Below, in pieces: positions 16,514 to 23,392 of a stretch of DNA of 64,000 nucleotides (positions are counted from its first letter, which is position 1; each line of letters opens with the position of its first letter). The position numbers were made by a program, and so were the translations under genes. The notes under the pieces were generated by a model. The model did no database searches and had not been told where the DNA came from. It saw only the letters and a program-made list of their open reading frames with translations. This stretch comes from Candidatus Woesearchaeota archaeon (GTDB taxonomy: Archaea > Nanobdellota > Nanobdellia > Woesearchaeales > JAFGLG01). Location: the NCBI GenBank assembly GCA_016928155.1, contig JAFGLG010000007.1, positions 184,973 through 248,972 of the forward strand. The letters run 5' to 3'.

Positions 16514-16656
16514 CCTTGGGATTGTGCTTTGGGATCATGCTCTGGGATAGTGTTTTGGGATCATGTCTCGAGGTTTAGTTTAGGGATCATGCCTTGAAAT
16601 GATGTCTTGAAATGATGCTTTGGGATCATGCATTAGGATGATGCCCTGGAATATGC
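16514..16656. repeat. Eleven 13-bp tandem repeats
   Basis: Eleven abutting, degenerate 13-bp units with consensus close to CTTTGGGATCATG, exactly 143 bp. The least conserved is the fifth unit. The array fills most of the space between the SIS gene and the superoxide reductase gene. Confidence 0.85.
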
Positions 16657-16710
16657 ATTACACGGCAAGGATAATAAATTTTCAGTGGGAAAAAGTTTGG
16701 GGGTGGAAAT

Positions 16711-17082
16711 ATGACAGAATTGAATGAGATATACAAATGCAATGTGTGCGGCAACATAGTTGAGGTAGTGCATGCCAGTGTGGGACAGCTTGTCTGCTGC
16801 GGGCAGCCGATGCAGAGACTCGAGCCAAACACAGTTGATGCATCCGGGGAGAAGCATGTTCCTGTTTTAGAGAAGACAGAAAAAGGCATCAGGGTCAGGA
16901 TAGGGTCAGTGGCCCATCCGATGGAAGCTGCACATTACATCGAGTTCATCGAGGTGTTATCTGAAGGGAAAGTCTACAGGAAATATCTCAAGCCAGGCGA
17001 TGCTCCAGAAGCAGAATTCGGGATCTCTCAAGCCGATTTCGCAAGAGAATACTGCAACCTGCATGGATTATGGAAAAGCTGA
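16711..17082 (+). CDS. dfx: Superoxide reductase (desulfoferrodoxin)
   Basis: 123 aa. The N-terminal desulforedoxin iron site is present (CNVC near residue 10, CC near 29), and the SOR domain has the ligand histidines in GEKHVP, AHPMEAAHYIEF and the YCNLHGLW Cys/His pair. It reduces superoxide to peroxide without making oxygen, as in anaerobes. GGGGGTGG precedes the ATG. It overlaps the DNA glycosylase gene by 13 nt, so the two oxidative-damage functions are likely co-translated. Confidence 0.95.
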   Translation: MTELNEIYKCNVCGNIVEVVHASVGQLVCCGQPMQRLEPNTVDASGEKHVPVLEKTEKGIRVRIGSVAHPMEAAHYIEFIEVLSEGKVYRKYLKPGDAPEAEFGISQADFAREYCNLHGLWKS

Positions 17083-17696
17083 TCAGGAAGATAAATGAAC
17101 TGAAAAAAACAGGGATATCCAATCTGATAGGCAGACGGCTGAAAGAGTTTGAAAGCACAGGCAGGAAGAAGACTGACTGGCTGTTCAGCGAGATGTGCTT
17201 CTGCATGCTCACTGCAAACTTCAGTGCAGAGCGGGGGATGCATATCCAGCAGAAACTCGGGGATAAGGTCTGTACCCTGCCTGAGAGAAAGATCGCAGAT
17301 GAGCTGAAAAAATCAGGTCACAGATTCCCAAATACAAGAGCGAGATACATATCGGCTGCGAGCAAAAAGCGTGAGATGATATTCAAGGCGCTTGATTCAA
17401 TCAGAGATGAGAAAGAGAAACGGGAATGGATAGTGAGGAATGTCAAGGGCCTTGGCTACAAGGAAGCATCCCATTTCCTGCGCAACATAGGATACAAGAA
17501 TCTAGCAATAATAGATTTCCACATAGTCGATGTGCTTGCAGATCATGGGATTGCCAAGAGACCCAAAACCATGACAAAAGCAAGATACCTGGAAATCGAG
17601 GGAAAGCTCCAGGAACTGGGCAAAAAGACAGGGATGAACATGGCAGAGCTTGACCTCTATCTTTGGTATCTGGAGACAGGGAAAGTCCTGAAATAA
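17070..17696 (+). CDS. ogg: 8-oxoguanine DNA glycosylase/AP lyase (Ogg2-type)
   Basis: 208 aa, the usual length for archaeal Ogg2. The helix-hairpin-helix with catalytic lysine (VKGLGYKEASHFLRNIGY) is followed by the catalytic aspartate in LAIIDFHIVDVL. It removes oxidised guanine and cleaves the abasic site. It overlaps dfx, consistent with a joint response to oxidative stress. Confidence 0.92.
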   Translation: MEKLIRKINELKKTGISNLIGRRLKEFESTGRKKTDWLFSEMCFCMLTANFSAERGMHIQQKLGDKVCTLPERKIADELKKSGHRFPNTRARYISAASKKREMIFKALDSIRDEKEKREWIVRNVKGLGYKEASHFLRNIGYKNLAIIDFHIVDVLADHGIAKRPKTMTKARYLEIEGKLQELGKKTGMNMAELDLYLWYLETGKVLK

Positions 17697-17847
17697 CAAA
17701 GACATTCCCAACCTATCTACATCAATCTCAATCCGCATAGATAGTCCATATACATTAGTCCATATAGATATCTCTGGCCAAAAACAAGTTTGTTCTGCAA
17801 CCCTGATAAACCCACCCCCACAGAACTCCAGTGCATCCTGATAGAGT

Positions 17848-17912
17848 CGATAAATAAGGGCGATAACTAAGGACGATAAATAAGGGCGATAAATAAAATC
17901 GATAAGCTTATA
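17848..17912. repeat. Five 13-bp tandem repeats running into a TATA box
   Basis: CGATAAATAAGGG (17848), CGATAACTAAGGA, CGATAAATAAGGG, CGATAAATAAAAT and CGATAAGCTTATA (17900-17912). The last unit has become part of the TATA box of the downstream micro-operon. Before the array, 17697-17847 shows nothing I can assign. Confidence 0.85.
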
Positions 17913-17916
17913 TATA
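17904..17916 (+). promoter_or_regulatory. TATA box of the micropeptide operon
   Basis: agcttatatatag lies about 25-30 nt upstream of the nested hairpin at 17938-17989, so transcription should begin close to the 5' side of that structure and give a leader of roughly 70 nt. Confidence 0.6.
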
Positions 17917-17937
17917 GAGACATACATGGGGCGCTCA

Positions 17938-17989
17938 ATGGGCATCATCACATGATCGGTCAAAAGACCGATCTGACTTCACTGCCCAT
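17938..17989 (+). promoter_or_regulatory. Structured 5' leader (nested hairpins)
   Basis: Outer stem ATGGGCA (17938-17944) with TGCCCAT (17983-17989) encloses a perfect 8-bp stem-loop GATCGGTC-AAAA-GACCGATC (17954-17973). It ends 4 nt before the ribosome-binding site GGAGGTG (17993-17999). The shape suggests an RNA regulatory element or a stabilising leader; no known riboswitch class is recognised. Confidence 0.6.
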
Positions 17990-18006
17990 GACGGAGGTGC
18001 AACATA

Positions 18007-18099
18007 ATGTATAACGACGAAGATGGCGATGATCAGGACTATGATGATTCTGACTATGATGACTCAGATGATTCAGGCAAAGATGAGGATGATTTTTAA
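18007..18099 (+). CDS. Acidic micropeptide, 30 aa
   Basis: Thirty codons from ATG to TAA, with about half the residues Asp or Glu and only one Lys (begins MYNDEDGDDQDYDDSDYDD). GGAGGTG lies 7 nt before the ATG, one of the strongest ribosome-binding sites in the window. It is followed 18 nt later by a basic micropeptide. No family is recognised. An acidic, disordered peptide could bind a cation or a basic partner. Confidence 0.55.
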   Translation: MYNDEDGDDQDYDDSDYDDSDDSGKDEDDF

Positions 18100-18117
18100 T
18101 CCAAAAGGAGGTTGAAA

Positions 18118-18159
18118 ATGGCAAAAAAGAAAGCACCAGCAGTCAAAAAGAAAAAATAA
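18118..18159 (+). CDS. Basic micropeptide, 13 aa
   Basis: MAKKKAPAVKKKK, preceded by AGGAGG at the expected 6-nt spacing. The composition mirrors a histone-like tail and is opposite in charge to the acidic peptide upstream. The near-consensus ribosome-binding site is the main support; 13 codons alone would be weak evidence. A T-rich stretch (18174-18190) follows and may terminate the transcript. Confidence 0.5.
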   Translation: MAKKKAPAVKKKK

Positions 18160-18242
18160 ATATTCCTATTCTCTATTTTTTAATTTTTTTCTGATTTTCC
18201 ATAAGAACCAGCTTGGTTCATATTAGCCCACATCTAATAAGC

Positions 18243-18255
18243 AGATTTAAATACT
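18243..18255 (+). promoter_or_regulatory. TATA box before the Thr leader ORF
   Basis: agatttaaatact is centred about 28 nt before ATG 18276, the spacing seen for leaderless genes throughout this window. Confidence 0.55.
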
Positions 18256-18275
18256 AGAAGAAACACTATACCTGG

Positions 18276-18308
18276 ATGGCATCTAAAAAAACTACGACAA
18301 CGAACTGA
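18276..18308 (+). CDS. Threonine-rich leader peptide before thrS
   Basis: MASKKTTTTN followed by TGA. Four consecutive Thr codons (ACT ACG ACA ACG) occur in a 10-codon ORF with a TATA box at leaderless spacing, 51 nt or 81 nt before the two candidate starts of threonyl-tRNA synthetase. This resembles bacterial amino-acid leader peptides that sense charged tRNA. The role is inferred from position and composition only. A second TATA box and a T-run lie between it and thrS. Confidence 0.45.
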   Translation: MASKKTTTTN

Positions 18309-18329
18309 TTCTCATAGGCCATAACCTTT

Positions 18330-18345
18330 TTAAATATATATAAAT
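18330..18345 (+). promoter_or_regulatory. TATA box directly before thrS
   Basis: A tttaaatatatataaa element that would start transcription at about 18360-18365. Thus thrS may have two promoters, one passing through the Thr leader ORF. Confidence 0.55.
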
Positions 18346-18389
18346 ACTAATAATAAAATATGACTACCAAAATCAACAAAGGTGATATC

Positions 18390-20321
18390 ATGAGTGATAT
18401 GATCAAGAAAAGCGATATGATCAAGATCAAGTTCCCGGACGGTTCACATAAGGAATTCAAGAAAGGCATAACCCCCAAAGAGATAGTCGATGGCATAGGG
18501 CCAAGGCTTGCAAAGGATGCATTGATAGCCCAAGTTGATGACAAACTGGTTGATCTCTCCCATAAAATAATGAAAAGCTGCCAGCTCAAGATACTGACAT
18601 CCAAGGATCCTCAAGGATTAGATGCATTCAGGCATTCCAGCGCACACCTCCTAGCGCAGGCAGTCACTGAACTCTATCCAGAGACTGAACCTACAATAGG
18701 GCCAGTGGTTGAAGAAGGATTCTATTATGATTTTGACAGGGATGAGCCTTTCAGGCCAGAAGACATAAAGAAGATAGAGGAAAAGATGAATGAGATCATC
18801 AAGAGGGATATCCCTCTCGAGAGGCTTGAGCTCACAAAGGCAGAAGCCCTCAAGATGTTCAAGGACAACAAGTACAAGAAAGAGCTCATACATGAATTCG
18901 GTGAGCCCCTTTCTGCATACAAGCAGGGGGATTTTGCTGACTTATGCAGGGGGCCTCATGTGCCGAGCACAGGAAAACTGAAAGCAGTAAAAGTCACGAA
19001 GATTGCAGGAGCATACTGGAGAGGGGATGCCAAGAACAAGATGCTCCAGAGAGTCTATGGCATAAGCTTTGCCTCAAAGGATGAGATGAAAGACCATCTC
19101 AAGATGATAGAAGAGGCTGAGAAGAGGGACCACAGGAAGATAGGGAAAGAGCTGGAGCTCTTCAGCTTCAGCGAGATGGCACCAGGCTTCCCTTTCTTCC
19201 ACGACAAGGGCACATTCATATTCGGCCAGCTGACAGATTTCATGCTTGAAGAGATGAGGAAAAGGCACTACGAGATAAACAAGACACCATTGATACTCAA
19301 CAAACAGCTCTGGCTTCAGTCAGGGCATTGGGACCATTATAAGGAGAACATGTACTTCACCAAGATCGATGAGACTGAGAATGCTGTCAAGCCAATGAAC
19401 TGCCCAGGAAACCTACTTGTATACAAGACCAAGATACATTCATACCGTGAACTTCCTCTCAAGGCAGGGGAGTTCGGGCTTGTGCACAGGCATGAGCTAT
19501 CAGGCGTGCTTTCCGGCCTATTCAGGGTGAGGGCATTCACACAGGATGATGCGCACATATTCTGCGAAGAGGAACAGCTCCAGGAGTCCATACTCGAGCT
19601 GATAGAGCTTTGCGACCATGTCTACAGGACATTCGGGTTCCAGTATGAGGTAGAGCTGAGCACAAAGCCTGAGAAAGCGATGGGCTCAAAGGAGATATGG
19701 GACAAGGCAGAAGGTGCACTGAAGCAAGCGCTTGAGACAAAGAAGATGAAATTCAAGATAAATGAGGGGGACGGCGCATTCTACGGGCCGAAGATTGATT
19801 TCCACCTCAAAGATGCCATCGGAAGGAGATGGCAGTGCGGCACAATACAAGTGGATTTCTCGATGCCAGAGAAATTCGACCTCACATATGAAGGAAAAGA
19901 CGGACAGAAGCACAGGCCAGTCATGGTGCACAGGGCAATATATGGCAGCTTTGAGAGATTCATAGGCATACTGGTGGAGCATTATGCAGGAAAATTCCCA
20001 TTATGGCTGAGTCCGAACCAGGTTGCAGTGCTCACAGTCGCTGACAGGCACAATGAGTATGCAGACAAAGTATATGAAGAGCTGTTCAATGCAGGCCTGC
20101 GTGCAGAGAAGGATTACAGGAAAGAATCCATACCAAAAAAGGTCCGCGACAACCAGCTCAGGCAGTTCAACTACATCCTTGTTGTCGGCGACAAAGAAGC
20201 TGAGAATAAGACCGTGAATGTCAGGACAAGGGACAATGTGGTGCATGGGGAGAAGAAGACAGAGGTGCTCCTGAAAGAGCTGCTCAAGGAGATATCTGGC
20301 AGAGGCAATCCAAGCCCATAG
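18390..20321 (+). CDS. thrS: Threonyl-tRNA synthetase, bacterial type
   Basis: About 643 aa with TGS domain (1-65), the editing domain signature HSSAHLLAQAV (about 85), class II catalytic motifs (MNCPGN zinc/motif region, HRHELSG motif 2, HRAIYGSFERFIGIL motif 3) and the anticodon-binding domain (PNQVAVLTV onward). The editing domain is the bacterial/eukaryotic kind, not the DTD-like N2 domain of most archaeal enzymes. AAAGGTGAT precedes ATG 18390; the frame is also open from ATG 18360, which starts with two Thr codons. Confidence 0.95.
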   Translation: MSDMIKKSDMIKIKFPDGSHKEFKKGITPKEIVDGIGPRLAKDALIAQVDDKLVDLSHKIMKSCQLKILTSKDPQGLDAFRHSSAHLLAQAVTELYPETEPTIGPVVEEGFYYDFDRDEPFRPEDIKKIEEKMNEIIKRDIPLERLELTKAEALKMFKDNKYKKELIHEFGEPLSAYKQGDFADLCRGPHVPSTGKLKAVKVTKIAGAYWRGDAKNKMLQRVYGISFASKDEMKDHLKMIEEAEKRDHRKIGKELELFSFSEMAPGFPFFHDKGTFIFGQLTDFMLEEMRKRHYEINKTPLILNKQLWLQSGHWDHYKENMYFTKIDETENAVKPMNCPGNLLVYKTKIHSYRELPLKAGEFGLVHRHELSGVLSGLFRVRAFTQDDAHIFCEEEQLQESILELIELCDHVYRTFGFQYEVELSTKPEKAMGSKEIWDKAEGALKQALETKKMKFKINEGDGAFYGPKIDFHLKDAIGRRWQCGTIQVDFSMPEKFDLTYEGKDGQKHRPVMVHRAIYGSFERFIGILVEHYAGKFPLWLSPNQVAVLTVADRHNEYADKVYEELFNAGLRAEKDYRKESIPKKVRDNQLRQFNYILVVGDKEAENKTVNVRTRDNVVHGEKKTEVLLKELLKEISGRGNPSP

Positions 20322-20438
20322 GCAATTCTCTGGACATTCGGTGCATTCAATGAAGATACTGATGACAATGAATAACAATGACGATATTAATGACAATAAC
20401 CCCGGATTTCAAAAATTTGCCGATACTGCTGTCTTGCC

Positions 20439-22163
20439 CTAGAACCCTATCTTCCCCATTTTCTTTGCCGGATCAACATGCTTATGGAAGAAAGCTATCC
20501 TGCTAAGGTAATCCTGCACAATCAGCATGAGAAGGAACAGCATCGTGAAATAGATGAGCATCAGCAAGAAATTCGCGAAGATGCTGACAGAGGCATCTGC
20601 GAAGAGCATCGACTGCTTGAGGAGGGTCTCACTCACCACAAACGGATTATACTGGGCCAGAGAGATCATCCAGCCAGGCATGCTCTCAAGCGGCAATACA
20701 GTGTTGGAGAAGAATATAAAGAAGCTGGCAAGGATGATTGATGCAAGGGTATTGGTTTCCTGAGACTGGAAGACAAGCCCCAGAAGCATCCCGATGAGTA
20801 TGAACACGCCGATGATGAGGACCAATGCACCGAATGTCCAGAGAACATTCATCACATGTATCCTGAAAGAGAAGATGGCTATTGTGAGGAAGATTGTCAG
20901 CTGTATCATCAGGAGAATGAAGTTGGTGATGAATGTGCCTATATTGAACAGCAGCGGCCTTGTCGGTGTAAGATAATTCCTCACATAAGCCTGCCCTTTC
21001 TTCTCGCCCATCACCATTGTCGAGGAAAGGAGTATGCCTGTGATGACCACAATCAGGACAAGCAGTGTCGGCAGAATATTCGAGAAGTGCGATTTTCCTG
21101 TCGATACAGGCTTGATTATGGTATTTATGGGATTAACTATCTGCGTCGCGTTCCTGACTGCGATTCCGCTGATCCTCGCGTCAATGTCTGTGAATGAAGC
21201 CTTCAGATCATTGATATAGCCCTGCGTCTCATCAAGCTTTGTTTTGACATCCGCTAAGCCGGCTGAAAGGTCTGTCCTGTATCTGGATATCATATCCATC
21301 TTGGCCTTTGTAGCATCAAGCTTTGCGCTGAACTGGCTGAGGATGCCGGGGATCTTGTTCCTCAAGGTCATCTCATCTGCGCCAGTGATGTTGAACATCT
21401 GCTCGATGTCGCTCTTGATCTTGTCCAGCTCTGCTTCCTGATCATCCTTCTGGGTCTGGTTCAGGCTGGTCTTGTCAACAAGGCTCTTCGCTTCCTGGAC
21501 AGCATCGAGGCCAAGCTTCTTGACAGTATCAATCCTCTGCTGCAGCCTGTTGATATCAAATTCATCCTTGTTGAAGCCGACATCTATTGACTGGAAATCT
21601 GCTGTGAACTTGTCATTCTTCTGCTTCACTAGATTGTTGTTGTTCTCGATGTTCTTGAGGATCTCCTTGTCCTTTTTCAGGGACTCCTGGGTGAAAGAAA
21701 GCTTCTCAAGGAGTTCAGAGGTGAGGTCCCTGCTGATCTCACTCTCCTGGGCCCCTATCTTGTCCCCTATCATATCAAGAACCACATAAATCAGGCTCAC
21801 CTTCGAGTAATCAACATAGAATATTATGTCGTTTGAGCAGTTCGGGCCTATAGCAAACTCAGACGGCAGGATAAGGCATATCTGATTCGTGCCATCCTTC
21901 AGATTATCGACGCATTCTTCCTCTGAAGAATATTTTATTGTGCTCACCTGGTTATCATTCATTTTCTGGATGAGCCCAGAGCTGAGATCCGTATAATTGT
22001 CAGCATATATGCCGACCCGGAGGCTGAAGCTTGAAGTGTTTGAAAAAGCCAGTCCGAGAAGGCCGACCAGGAAAAGCGGGGCAAGGAATATGACAATCGC
22101 GCTCTTGCGAGTCCTTGTCAGGCCTCTGAAGTTCTTCTCGATTATCTTGATAATCTTCCTCAT
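20439..22163 (-). CDS. ABC-2 type transporter permease with large external domain
   Basis: 574 aa. One membrane segment near residues 20-42, a large external region with predicted coiled coil (about 140-335, repeated DATKAKMD / KLDETQGY-like heptads), then about five membrane segments from 365 to the end. This is the ABC-2 exporter architecture. Its ATPase partner is encoded just upstream on the same strand (22319-23287). The substrate is unknown. The 155-nt gap between them holds a 20-bp direct repeat. Confidence 0.85.
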   Translation of the reverse strand: MRKIIKIIEKNFRGLTRTRKSAIVIFLAPLFLVGLLGLAFSNTSSFSLRVGIYADNYTDLSSGLIQKMNDNQVSTIKYSSEEECVDNLKDGTNQICLILPSEFAIGPNCSNDIIFYVDYSKVSLIYVVLDMIGDKIGAQESEISRDLTSELLEKLSFTQESLKKDKEILKNIENNNNLVKQKNDKFTADFQSIDVGFNKDEFDINRLQQRIDTVKKLGLDAVQEAKSLVDKTSLNQTQKDDQEAELDKIKSDIEQMFNITGADEMTLRNKIPGILSQFSAKLDATKAKMDMISRYRTDLSAGLADVKTKLDETQGYINDLKASFTDIDARISGIAVRNATQIVNPINTIIKPVSTGKSHFSNILPTLLVLIVVITGILLSSTMVMGEKKGQAYVRNYLTPTRPLLFNIGTFITNFILLMIQLTIFLTIAIFSFRIHVMNVLWTFGALVLIIGVFILIGMLLGLVFQSQETNTLASIILASFFIFFSNTVLPLESMPGWMISLAQYNPFVVSETLLKQSMLFADASVSIFANFLLMLIYFTMLFLLMLIVQDYLSRIAFFHKHVDPAKKMGKIGF

Positions 22164-22232
22164 AGCTTCATCCTCTCTGTTTCATAAGCAGTTTCATGAG
22201 CATCATCCATTGCGACTGCTGTGATTTCGGTG

Positions 22233-22280
22233 ATTGTCATGATATAATATTGTTTGATATATTGTCATGACATAATATTG
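22233..22280. repeat. 20-bp direct repeat between ABC genes
   Basis: ATTGTCATGATATAATATTG (22233-22252) and ATTGTCATGACATAATATTG (22261-22280), differing at one base. Each includes a TCATGA palindrome and an AT-rich core that could act as a promoter or operator for the permease. Confidence 0.6.
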
Positions 22281-22318
22281 TCATGATGCAATCATAATAT
22301 AATAACATTTATCCTTGG

Positions 22319-23287
22319 CTATCTCTCTCCCCTGTTTATCAGGTTGGTGAAAATCTTCTCAATAGAGACCTTCACAATATGCAGGTTGAGCAGCTTCTCA
22401 TTATGCGTCTCGATGGTATGCAGCACATCATGCAGTATGGATTCAGAATCCTTTGTATAAATGATTATCTTATGGCCCTCATCTTTCATACTGACAATCC
22501 CTTTCCCTGCTTTGCCGGTGTGTATGTGCTTAATCAGCCTGTCATATTTTCCAGGGGCGCTCTCAATATGTATCTCTTCAAATGTTCCGAACTTCTTCTT
22601 GACATCCTCCACAGAACCTATGATGGCAATCTTCTTGTCATGAAGGACGCATATCCTGTCGCAGAACTCTTCCAGCTCTTCGATGAAATGGGAAGCCACA
22701 ATGATTGTGGTCCCGGTGGCATTTATCTTCTTTATCAGGCTCCACATCTGGTCCCTCAGGACAGGATCAAGGTCAGCGGTCGGCTCGTCAAGCAGAAGGA
22801 CATCAGGGTCATTGACAATGGCACAGGAGATATCAAGCCTCTTCTGCATGCCTCCAGAAAGGTCCTTGGCAGCAGTATTCCTTTCCCTGTCGAGCGCTGT
22901 CAGCTTCAGTGCAGTAGTGATATTGTTCTTTATGACATTAGGCGCAAGGCCGAACATCGTGGCAAAATAGTCAAGGTTCTCCTCCACTGTGAGATAAGGA
23001 TAGAAGCTGGGGTCCTGTGTGGCGAAACCGAATATCTTCTTAGCAAGATTCATATGCTTCGACACTTCAGTGTAATGCTCAGATTTGGGATGCTTGAAGA
23101 GCACCTTGCCGGTGTCAGGCCCTATTATGCCTGTGATAATGTTCATTAGGGTGGACTTCCCTGCACCGCTCATGCCGATCACACCAAAAATCTCACCCGG
23201 TTCTATATCCAAGGAGAGATTCTTCAGAACCTCTTTCTGGCCATATGTCTTAGAGACATTCTCAACCATCAAAAGCGCTTTCCCCAT
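22319..23287 (-). CDS. ABC transporter ATP-binding protein
   Basis: 322 aa. Walker A GMSGAGKST (about 37), Q-loop TQDPSFYPYLTV, signature LSGGMQKR, Walker B DVLLLDEPTADLDP and the H-loop ASHFIEE are all present, so it should be an active ATPase. The C-terminal 90 residues resemble the extension of ABC-2 (DrrA-like) ATPases. A TATA-like AAATTAAAAAG lies about 30 nt before the ATG. It pairs with the permease at 20439-22163. Confidence 0.9.
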   Translation of the reverse strand: MGKALLMVENVSKTYGQKEVLKNLSLDIEPGEIFGVIGMSGAGKSTLMNIITGIIGPDTGKVLFKHPKSEHYTEVSKHMNLAKKIFGFATQDPSFYPYLTVEENLDYFATMFGLAPNVIKNNITTALKLTALDRERNTAAKDLSGGMQKRLDISCAIVNDPDVLLLDEPTADLDPVLRDQMWSLIKKINATGTTIIVASHFIEELEEFCDRICVLHDKKIAIIGSVEDVKKKFGTFEEIHIESAPGKYDRLIKHIHTGKAGKGIVSMKDEGHKIIIYTKDSESILHDVLHTIETHNEKLLNLHIVKVSIEKIFTNLINRGER

Positions 23288-23392
23288 TTTTAAATCAAAA
23301 TAGGGGTGGCTTTTTAATTTTTACTGTTGCGTGAATACTACTGTCAAGTGTTAAGAACTATTTAAATATCTATTTTTAAAGGAAAAATCCTA

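Noticed and set aside
16514-17912. Possible CRISPR array in the 13-bp repeats
   Set aside because: The repeats abut without spacers, are far shorter than CRISPR repeats, and no cas gene is present.
22379-23149. A 256 aa plus-strand ORF across the ABC ATPase gene
   Set aside because: It is the shadow of a gene with all ATPase motifs; it shows no protein family pattern.
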